A DNA stretch of 64,000 nt, taken from assembly GCA_026874595.1 (NCBI GenBank), contig CM049312.1, positions 51,961,429 through 52,025,428 of the forward strand, in the 5' to 3' direction. Positions 25,601 through 37,400 of the stretch are shown here, in pieces. The stretch comes from Sipunculus nudus (taxonomy: Eukaryota > Annelida > Sipuncula > Golfingiida > Sipunculidae). The translations under genes were made by a program, and so were the position numbers. The notes beneath the pieces were generated by a model. It had not been told where the DNA came from. It did not search any database and saw nothing but the letters and a program-made list of their open reading frames with translations. The first letter of the stretch is position 1; each line of letters starts with the position of its first letter.

Positions 25601-28343
25601 AAGATATCTCAAAAAGGATTCACAATAGGAATTTTATTTCTTTGGTGAAGATGTATATTGACAAATTCTCGGTCAAGTTCGAAGATGGGTGACCTTGACC
25701 TACTTTTCAAGGTCACAGAGCTTATAATAGAATAAAACTTAGAAGTGTATTTTTCAGGAAGCATTTGGTGGATTGTTATGAATCATGGTACATACCTCTC
25801 CATTTAAAATTTATAACTGAGACATGTACAGATATACATCCATGTGAGAACAGATATTTAGTACTTGTTACTGTTACCACCTTTAAGCACTGTTCTTTTG
25901 GCTGAGGGCTTTTGTCAGCTTCTGCTGATATTCTAGTTTATTACAGTATTACTCTTATTTCAAAGTTTTCTATTCTTGCAGTATTGGTTGTTAAAGCGTC
26001 CCAGACCTTCAAGAAGGGGGAAAAAAATCTTGTAAAAAAAATTAATCTCCTGCTGCTATTTTGCATACACATCCCTGTGTTTCTGTAGTTCCATAAATGT
26101 GTCACCTAGTAACTTGTTCATAATTCTAGAATGGTCATATTCATATTGATATTTACTGATTTCACGTGTCAAGTGTGAAGAAATGTTTACAATAAACACA
26201 GGACTTGTTCAGAATCCGGCGTTCCCGGATGAGGCTGGGTGATAGTAAACACTGATATATTTATATATAATAAAACAACATTCATTTAATTTACATTGTT
26301 ACAAGAATGCAGACTCCCACCCATGTACGTGCTCTGTTTTTATGGCGTGAAAATGGCGCGTGTCGGGGATCCATTGTTTTTATGGCGTGAACATGGCGCG
26401 TGTCGGACTTCCTCGGCTGTCAGGCAGTCCGGCCGTCTCCGTGCCGGGACTCGATGTTATGATTACATGTCACAACTTCAATATTTGTACCACTGAAGAG
26501 AACATTAATAACTCCGGCAGACAGCGGAACGTGTATACAGAAGGCATCTGTTCAAAACACAGGTACACAAGAGATGTCGATGCAAATCACGCAACGGTTC
26601 CTCGGTCACATCACGTAACAGACATATAGTAAAAGGGTTAACTTCATTTTTTTCCTCAATTGCTGACCTAGTGTGCAGAGCCGTCATTTTCGTTTCTGAC
26701 TGGAGCTTAAACTGCCAAAATTCTTTAGGTAGTGCATATCTTTGACTGTTCTACATTAGTTCCCCCTAGCGGCCGACTCGTAATCAGATTTGGGGATAGA
26801 GTCATCGTTTATGTTTTATGTGATAAAATGAAAATAAAAACCATTAATATAAATAATAAACTTTGAATACGTTTCTCATATTATTACCTGCACACTTTCC
26901 AATTTTCATTTATTTCTGCGTACACATCCCATCCGACCTACTAAAGAAATTCTTTCTTATTTCTCTTATTTCTTCCGACATGGCAGAAATAGAAACTTTA
27001 CAAGAACAATGAAAATAAGAAAATTCGGTGTTGCGCTTTTTTTTGTTTTAGTGTAGTATTTTAAAGCATGGGTCCAGTGCAAAAGAAGCAGCTTCATATT
27101 TTACAGGAAAAAGCATTCTTCTTTTCTTTTTTGTATTTTGTTTTGGACAAATGTATTCTTAAAGAGAATGGTTGATTTAGCATGGAATATGATGACATGT
27201 ATCCAATGACATGTAACTTTTTATTCCTATAACTGATATTTCTACATTGAAAACAAATAGTCATCATCATTTAAAGCTTGTTCCATTTTATAAAATTAAT
27301 ATATGTCAATTTGGATATGAAATAAAATAAATAAAAGATGCATTCTTGTGACATCTTCAGCAGATGATAACTATATGAATGGAGACTAAATATAAAATTT
27401 GTAGTGTCATATAGCATGCACTCTTCAAAAGTGTTTGATCTTTATAGCACCGATCGCCTTCAAAGTTTAATTCACAACACTTGCTTTCTGCAAACGCGTA
27501 TATAGTCGTTAGGTTGTATGGTTTAAAACCACGTGGCCTTTTTATATACATCCACAAGCAGCTGATTCCGTTTAAAGAAATATCTATTCCATAAGATACT
27601 TCTGTAAATCGGGAATTTTCTTAAACCAAGGATAAGTACTATGACGGTGATGATCTGATTATCGGTTGTCAGCTTGAGTGTCACCTGCATGCATTGAATC
27701 ATAGAGAACAAGGTTCACATGCAATACTCTCCGGCTATGCCTGAGTCTTTGGTTTGATATTTTGTACCTATAACAACTGCATAAAGTTAATTGAGCGGTA
27801 AAGCTGTGTCCCAATAATTGTCCATGTACATAACTGTGCATGGGTCAGCTGTCCCGTTACACTCGAACTGAAATATAATGTGGCGGCTTCTTACGACATC
27901 ATTCCTATTATGTTGAAGAATATTTGATTTGACATGAGTGCCCCGTTCAGCCTGTTAGACCGCGCCTTTACTGGTCATGAAGTAAGTAATTGAGAGTTCG
28001 GTAATTCAGCTTTATTCAGCCGTGAAACAAGAGCAAACGTGAAAACCGCGGTGACAGAAAACAGTATATATACCAGCATGATCCGATTGGTACGTGGGTC
28101 ATATATGTCGGCAGACGATATATGTAACACCTGAACGCTACTATGACATAGGAAATGAACAGTTTGATATTTGTTAACCAAAATACAGTACAAGAGTTCT
28201 TGACACATCATTTGTTAAAAACAAAATTACGATTCAGAAGACCTCTGCTACAGTAAAATGTACGCACTTTTCAAATGCTTTCCGTTGTATAACTTAAACA
28301 AGAAAATTATGTATCAAACAGCTGCGAGGTCGATAGACTCATC

Positions 28344-28380
<37 letters not shown>

Positions 28381-28387
28381 TTCTCTC

Positions 28388-28466
<79 letters not shown>

Positions 28467-31400
28467 CTGTATTCAAACGCCGGTAATTAATATTTCACTA
28501 GGTCTATAGATATTAAACAAAAAATGAATCGTCCAGCATTCCTTTTCCTTGCGTATGTGAGATCGAGGAATATGATGACGTCATCTTATTTGCGAATCCC
28601 GCCCTTTTTGTAACAGTGATGGCACGTTTCATCAGATTTCGTCAGCACTGTTGTCTGCCGTTTAGCCACACTTTACGGTAATAGGCATGGCTAATACCTA
28701 CACGCGAGAATGTGCCCTTTTGATACAGACAAATATAAAATCAGCTTCAAGAAGCTCTCCTAGAGCCCAAACCACATCAAAGGACACTCCTACAAAACAA
28801 ACCATGAGATGAGGCTGTCTGTTGTATTCTATGGTTTAGCGTTAGATCAAGCTAGCGGCTCAGCCACGCCAGGTTCAGAGGCAGAAACTGGGCGGGGACG
28901 GCATCAACATCTGGGGGCTTCCTTTTACATGCTCTGCCAAATCACAAAAACACTCAGACCAAAGTATCTGTTTCACGTTACTTTATGTATATCAGTCTGA
29001 TCGCTTCCAGGATTTTCTGACTCCGTGTCCATGATACTGACATGTGGTGAAGTGAAATAAAACTGTATAAGATGGAGGAACCGATGTGATCCCCGGCCTC
29101 AGATAACGATTTGTTGACTCCCCGTTACGCAGGGCCAGATATCGGACGCATACACAAAAGCATGGACCTATTCCAGAACCATATCCCAGAAACGTTTATT
29201 AAAAACATACCATGTAATGTAAACAGTTGCTACATAAAAATTTTAATTTCTGACAATGTGAACATTTCGGTAATTTCTTTTATATATTTTTACTAGTAGA
29301 TTTTTACTGTAGATAACACGTACTGTAGACTCTGCTTGTTAGGGAGTGTAGGTTTAGAAATTCTATTCCCACAATGCACTTGGGGTTCTAAATATAACAG
29401 CGGCGTATGTATTAGAAGAGGGTAATGTAGTCTTATAAATGCGTTGGAAAAAATTGTTTCAATTAAGGCAAATTAAATAATCATAGCTAGGTTTTGGTAT
29501 GGTGACGTCTTCACGGAATAAGTAATATTTGGTAAGCATGTGCACATGAAATATAAACAGAAGGTGTTTCTATGAAATGTAACAAATTTTAAAATTTGAC
29601 ATTAGAGATAAGTAGTACCTTCCATCCTCGAAATTCCCAACTGGAACAGGTTCGTTTTGAGTAGAAACGACCTCTGGCGGTGGGTCGTAGATTACTGTTA
29701 CCACGCATGCTCTACAGGAAATCGCCGACACTATGTAGATGTTCGTTCTTCGCTTTGTTGTCTCTGATGGCGTGATTATTTCCTACAAATATCATGCAGC
29801 AGGCTGACTGTATCCACCAGTTACTATAAAGTCGACTATGTTCATCAGTTATTATGGAACAGGCTGACTGTGCCTGTCTATTACTGTGGAACAGGCAGAC
29901 TTATGACCATCAATTACTTTATAACAAGCTGACTTCGTTCATAATTGATATGGGACAGGCTAACTACGTCCATTAATTGATATGGGACAGGCTGACTAAG
30001 TCCATTAATTGACATGTGAAAGGCTGACTTAGGGGCGTAACCAAACCTGACCGTCCTGGGGGCAGGACTCCAGAGGTTCTCCGATTCTGTACTTCTTTTT
30101 TCTTCTCCCTTCCCTTTCTCCCTTTCTTTTCCTTTTCTTTTCTTTTCTTTTCTTCCCCTTTTCGTCTTCGTTCCCTTTCTTTTCTTCCCTCTTTCCCCTC
30201 TTTTCTTTCTTTCTTTCTTTTTTCCCTCCCCGATTTTTTGCCCCCTTCCCATTTTTTTTGCCCCCATCCCGGCCACTCCACTGGTTACGCCACTGGGCTG
30301 ACTACGTCCAGTAATTTAAATGGGACAGGTTTGCTACGTCCAATAATTGATATGTGACAGACTGACTACGTCATTTAATTGATATTGGACAGGCTGATTA
30401 CGTTCAGTAATTGCTATGGGACAGGCTGATTACGTCCATTAATTGTTATGTAACAGGCTAACTACGTCAAGTTATTGCTATGTGACAAGCTGACTACGTC
30501 CAGTAATTGATATGTTACAGACTGAGTCAATTAATTGATATTGGACAGGCTGACTACGTTCAGTAATTGCTATGGGACATGTTGACTACGTCCATTAATT
30601 GTTATGTGACAGGCTCACTACGTCAAGTAATTGCTATGTGACAAGCTGACTACGTCCAGTAATTGATATTTGACAGGCTGACTTTGTCCAATAATTGATA
30701 TGGGACAGGCTGACTACGTCCAGGGATTGATATGTGACAGGCTAACTACATCCATTAATTGATACGGGACAGGCTGACTACGTCCATTAATTGATACGGG
30801 ACAGGCTGACTACGTCCATTAATTGATATGGGACAGGCTGATTACGTCCATTAATTGATATGAGAAATGCTGACTACACGTCCATTAATAATTATGGAAC
30901 AGAGAGATCCTGTCTTAGATCTGATATCCTGTTGAACAGGGTGTTCATGTCATACGATTAATGTCGAAAAGGCCGATGAGGTCCACCGGTCCACGATGGA
31001 ATGGCTAAGTTCCATCAATAGCCCAGGGACAGGCTGATTACGTCCATCAATAGCCAAGGGACAGGCTGATTACGTCCATCAATAGCCCAGGGACAGGCTG
31101 ATTACGTCCATCAATAGCTCAGGGACAGGCTGATTACGTCCATCAATAACTCAGAGACAGGCTGATTACGTCCTTCAATAGCCCAGGGACAGGCTGATTA
31201 CGTCCATCAATAGCTCAGGGACAGGCTGATTACGTCCATCAATAACTCAGAGACAGGCTGATTACGTCCATCAATAGCCCATGCAGGGACAGGCTGATTA
31301 CGTCCATCAATAGCCCAGGGACAGGCTGATTACGTCCATCAATAACTCAGAGACAGGCTGATTACGCCCATCAATAGCCCAGGGACAGGCTGATTACGTC

Positions 31401-34400
31401 CATCAATAGCTCAGGGACAGGCTGATTACGTCCATCAATAACTCAGAGACAGGCTGATTACGTCCATCAATAGCCCAGGGACATGCTGATTACGTCCATC
31501 AATAGCTCAGGGACAGGCTGATTACGTCCATCAATAACTCAGAGACAGGCTGATTACGTCCATCAATAGCCCATGCAGGGACAGGCTGATTACGTCCATC
31601 AATAGCCCAGGGACAGGCTGATTACGTCCATTAATAACTCAGAGACAGGCTGATTACGTCCATCAATAGCCCAGGGACAGGCTGATTACGTCCATCAATA
31701 GCTCAGGGACAGGCTGATTACGTCCATCAATAACTCAGAGACAGGCTGATTACGTCCATCAATAGCCCAGGGACAGGCTGATTACGTCCATCAATAGCTC
31801 AGGGACAGGCTGATTACGTCCATCAATAGCCTAGGGACAGGCTGATTACGTCCATCAATAGCCCAGGGACAGGCTGATTACGTCCATCAATAGCTCAGGG
31901 ACAGGCTGATTACGTCCATCAATAGCCCAGGGACAGGCTGATTACGTCCATCAATAACTCAGAGACAGGCTGATTACGTCCATCAATAGCCCAGGGACAG
32001 GCTGATTACGTCCATCAATAGCCCAGGGACAGGCTGATTACGTCCATCAATAGCCCAGGGACAGGCTGATAACGTCCATCAATAGCTCAGGGACAGGCTG
32101 ATTACGTCCATCAATAGCCCAGGGACAGGCTGATTACGTCCATCAATAGCTCAGGGACAGGCTGATTACGTCCATCAATAGCTCAGGGACAGGCTGATTA
32201 CGTCCATCAATAGCTCAAGGAAAGGCTGATTACGTCCATCAATAACTCAGAGACAGGCTGATTACGTCCATCAATAGCCCAGGGACAGGCTGATTACGTC
32301 CATCAATAGCTCAGGGACAGACTGATTACGTCCATCAATAGCTCAAGGAAAGGCTGATTACGTCCATCAATAGTTCAGGGACAGGCTGATTACGTCCATC
32401 AATAGCTCAGGGACAGGTTGATTACGTCCATCAGTAGCTCAGGGACAGGCTGACAATGTCTATGAGGGACTATACACAGACTAGTCGTGTGAATGTCCAT
32501 CCGTGGCTGTATATCCGTGGCCCTGAGCTTACTGAAGTTACTTATGTAACAGGCTCTAACATTTTACATCTCCTAACTGTCTCATTTTATCAGTAAGTCT
32601 CCTTTTGTTAGTGGCCTTTGTAATTAGAGGCACTGCATGTTACACCCCCGTCACACGAGAAGGCGATCTCGCTGCGATCACCGAATTGGGGCAGATCGCC
32701 GTAGAGCGCAGCTAGAGTGGCCTTAAGTTTTCATAAGCTTCGTGGGACCGAGATAGTGTCGTCTTGGGTCGTCATATGGTCACCATGAACGCTATGAGTG
32801 GCGACCAGTTTTGAACATGGACAAAATTTCCGCTGCGGGGTCGCCGTGGATTAAAAGCGCAGTCAGATCGGAATTCGATTGCCATCAATGTCCCAGCAGC
32901 GCAGTACCAGCTTCCATTCACTACGCTTCGGCATTTTGAAATCAGTTCGGCAAAGTCAAAACAAAAGGCCTCACTCACACCTCCTGGGGGGTCTTCCGGG
33001 GCTGCCCTAAAACACGGATCGCGGAACAGGGGCTAAAATAAAAATTTAACAAATCGCATTTGTTGAAATACGTTTATTACAATAAATTATGTCATGAAAC
33101 ATTCACCCAATTAAAATATTTACACAATATATATATCTTTGTTCGTTTTCGTTCCGTAAATTATGCTGCTGTCACGCGTTCCATGTTCCGTTCCGTTCCG
33201 TGTTTCCGAAGCGTAGTGAATGTACCAGCTTCCTGACAGCGCAGGTCGATCGCCAGTAGACATGGTAGCATCCGTCTATCCGTTTCGCTCCTGCTGCCTC
33301 CTTTTGGCCACTGCCAGCTGTTCGTGGAGCAGCATGATCTGTTGGCCTTGCAGACAGTCCAGTTGGAGCATGTAATTTCTGTCCATGCTGACATGTGTGG
33401 CTTCACTAAACTTTCGATCAACGGTCATGTTACGTGTACTAGTCAACAATGGGGACCATGGCAACCACCGACTGCCAGTCTGAAGCAGCGCTGTAGCATC
33501 TACCAACGCGCGCAGTTCCGTCGTCTCGATCGCAGACGAATCGGGGGCCGGTTGCTGCGGGATCATCATGATCGCATCCCTGTCGTGGACTGAGCTCTTC
33601 AGTGGGTAGTAGGGACCTCATGCGGACGTAAGGGGAACGCAGTTTGGTCATTAACGACGGTGTAGCAGCGCCATACAACATGGTAGGAACGGCATAAAAC
33701 GGTCGAAAATTGTAATTGTACACGTCGTGCAGGCAAATTGACCGCGGCATAGCCGTCACACATGGACGGTTTTTCCCATGTTCATGGCGATCAATGCCGA
33801 TCTGCTAGGTCGCCATAGTCGCCCGTAAGGTCTCCTTCTCGTGTGATGGGGGCTTAAGGACTGCTAGTCGGCTAGAAATTATATTTTGTCTCCCAGTGAA
33901 CAATGTTGTTTTTTTTTCAGCAAAAACGTCTTTACGTTACAGGGAATTCAAGAAGCTATATCGAGGATGTGTGTTCTATAAAAATTAATTTTATAATGAG
34001 ACACAAGTTCAAGACATTGCTCTCACTGTTGTTCAAGACTTTCCATATACGACCTTATTAAAAAACATAACCTTTTTTTTATGACAAGTTCCCTAACCAA
34101 GGATAGATTCACTTATAAATCATGTATAACGTTTTTAGCTTTTAATGTTCATAATTTGAATTGTATGATGTCAAATCTATTTATACTTAAGTCGCCTTTT
34201 AAATAAGCTACTATGGTCTTCCAAGCCGATTTCCTTAAAATATTCACTGACACGGGATGGAAAGCCCAGATGCCATGGGAAGGCGTCTGCTATGTATTTT
34301 TTCCAGCCATATTGGTTATCTCTGTCAGAGACGCAGCCAACACTCAGTACACGTCTTAAGAAATGTATAATGTTTTATATTTTAATACCTTGCGAAATAA

Positions 34401-37400
34401 CATACTTTTTGTGTAATTTTATTAATTCCTTGCAAATCTATTTCTTATACTTTCCGATTAAAATAAGTAATACATAAAACGTTACAAAAGCCACGTCCTG
34501 TTAAAGGAATGAATTTGAAAGTCAGAAGCTACTTTTACTTGGAAAATAAAGGGTTATTTGTGCAAGCATTTGAGTAGGTATACATTTGTAAACATTGATA
34601 CCATAAACCTGCGTGTCAGACGTAACCCTGCATGCACTCTCAGCAAGATCCGTCCGCCTGCCAGGGTAACGTGTGCGTGTAACAGAACAGCCGGCTGTGC
34701 AGGGGTTTCTTTCTACCTGTGTAATGTCGAGCTCTACCAATTTAGAGGGAGGCTGTTTAGTTTACCAAGGGATATCCATGAATTCATTGTTTACGTCATT
34801 GGTTTCTTTATAAATACCTCGTCCCCAGGGGAGCCCGTGGAGTTCAGTTACCTGACTACATCCGGTCTTGAGATGAAGAACATAACTTACCAGCATTAGT
34901 CATTTTTGTTTTTAAATTAATTTTAATCTTTTGATTAGAATAACAGGAAAATGAACAGCCATAAATGATTTAGTTTTTTAATATAATGTAGGCACACGAA
35001 TCAGTTGCATGTGCGTGCATGTCCACTAACTAGATAAGAACAAACTGCATTTGCTGGCTGTAGAAAAGGTGCTGTGCTGATGTGAGCTACAGCCCAGCAC
35101 CGAGCAGTCCTTTTTGTTTATTCAGGGAAACTATTCTTGTCTCAAGAAAGCTCTGACTTCAAGCCACGCCAGCTGCACATGTTATACAGCGAGAAACCCG
35201 CGGGAGGCGGTGCCAGATTACAATACCTGCTATATCGCGTCCTACCAGCCGTTTTACTTCGCTCATTAACGTGATTTAAGTGGACCACGATGAAGGGCCT
35301 GAACGCTAGAGTGTACAGGATGGTAAAAGACTGAAAATCTATGTCTGCTCGAAAGCTCCAGGTAAACTTGCCCTGTTTTTTCACACATAGGCAAGTTCTA
35401 AAGGTAGCGCACTTGAGGTTGGACTTTATAGGTATTTGTAAAGATAAGCTGGCCACCAGGGAGCAGTCCCGGCCGCAAACTGCAGGAAAAATATTGTCAA
35501 CGGAGGTTTAGTTGATGCTTTGTAGTACATTATAACATGAAGGCAACAGCGATAAATCCCCAAAATATCTCCCCCACCCGTGGTACCTGTTGTAATGGTA
35601 TTCTCTCGTTGTAGTTACATATATTCTTTGAGTTTGATAACACAGGATGTGCCTACAAAGCTATTTTATTCTTGTTCAGTTAATCATTAATTTATGCTGT
35701 TGAGCTTTGGTATTAGTTTATATACCAGTAGATCCGTTCCGCGGAAAACAAATTTCCGGCCAATGACAATGACCGTAGTGGCATCTCAGAACAGAACGAG
35801 GCGCCCTCTGCTGGTTGGAGGTGCAAAATGTTAATTGAATCGGGCTATTCACATGCTTTATTTGTAGAATTTATATGATATCTGGCTTACAGTTAGTACA
35901 TATCTATGAACTATAGTCAGTTCCTGCCAAATATAGTTCTTAATCATATCGATTCTTGTCAGAGCCGGCCATCTATAGTCCTATCGATTCTGTGGCATCG
36001 TTATATGGATATATCGATGGATGATTAATTATCGTTATATGGATATATCGATGGATGATTAATTATCGTTATATGGATATATCGATGGATGATTAATAAA
36101 TTAAATCATGTATCGAAAATGCTTTTGCGAATCAAACTACAAATATCACATGTTGATAATTCTTGATGTATTTATCGAATTCTTTATGTTAGGAAACTGA
36201 ACGTTAACTGAAAGGTCTTCTGATTGTCAAACATGGCTAGCTTCCTATAACCAATATAGGAATTGACAGTGACTTTTCCCAGGCTTAGACCTATATTTCT
36301 CATTTATTTCTAAATGCACTTGCAATAACCGCCAACAAGGGTATTGGGGCAAAATCTGATTTTCCGAAGAATGTGTAAATAATTTCAGACATGTCTGACT
36401 TATGTCCATCTGTAATATTCGTTAAAACAGAAATTCCCGCAGTATTATGTACATTTGAACTAGAGTTGAGTAATGCTTGATCTGACTGTTCATGTATGAT
36501 TTTTCCAGATATTGCGGGGACTACGACCGTCTGGTTAATGATCTTTTTTCGGGGTACCAGAAACTAGCGCCCCCTAGGAATGTCTCGGCCGGCCCCCTGG
36601 CCGTGGGCGTGCGGCTGGGCATCATGAGACTAGAGAAACTCAACATGACCAAAGGGAACTTTGAAGCCGTCTGCCTGTTGCTACAAGTACGTATGTAAAT
36701 CTCGGTTTTCTGTTTTTTTTTCTCAGCTACCATGTTTAACGGTCTCTAATGTATTCTCAGTGCACTTAACCAATGTTTATGGTAAATATATATTCCCTCT
36801 GAAGATGATATACTTGAGATTGCAGTCTGAAGGATAGGAGATAAGTGAGCGGCGTATCAGTTTTCACACCATATAACCCTCTGTCAGACAGCTATTTTTT
36901 TATTTATAACCTTTCATATAAATTTAGGAGAGTTTAAAATTTCAGCTGTTATGGGATCGTGCTCAATATATTCATCAGGTACTGTCTCTGTGTGCGGAGA
37001 AATCATGCTGTCACTTTTTTCAATCTGTATTTAATATGGTTCACCCAAAAGTTGTATTTTGTTTGGTACAAATATTGAGATGTATTTTGTTTGGGACAAG
37101 CATTAAATTATATTTTGTTTGGTACGACATTGAGTTGTACATATATTTTGTTTGGTACAACCAATATGTTGTATTTTGTTTGAACAAATGTTGGGCTATT
37201 TCGTTTAGCACAACCATTAAGTTGTATTTTTTTTTACAACCAGTAAGTTGTATTTCGTTTTATACAACTACTGAGTTGTATTTCGTTTCGGACAACCATT
37301 CAGGTGTATTTCGTTTATGACAACCATTACGTTGTAATTTTTTTTTGCAGAGGTGGACTGACGATCGTCTGCAATGGGATCCAAACGAGTACGATGGCAT

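Larger units (their letters stand above)
17627..36508 (+). other. Intron 1 of the AChBP-like gene (18.9 kb)
   Basis: Donor GTGAGT and acceptor TTTTTCCAG. Largely repeats, listed separately. Stretches 17627-21430, 25911-28340, 28463-29790 and 33857-35995 show no recognisable gene. 26335-26405 is a ~40-bp duplication (ATGGCGCGTGTCGG). Confidence 0.6.

Noticed and set aside
29914-30281. Lys/Glu/Arg-rich minus-strand open frames
   Set aside because: They arise from the purine-rich strand of a CTTTT tract inside a MITE-like insertion; no domain.
31010-32458. CRISPR-like regular repeats
   Set aside because: The 32-bp units are head to tail with no unique spacers, and the context is animal nuclear DNA; it is a minisatellite.
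34558-34899. 113-codon open frame in intron 1
   Set aside because: No ATG-based start of quality, no signal peptide or domain recognised, no flanking splice pattern that fits the AChBP-like gene.
37036-37320. Open frame rich in Phe, Tyr and Trp in intron 2
   Set aside because: Translation of the TTGTATTTTGTTTGG repeat; not conserved coding sequence.
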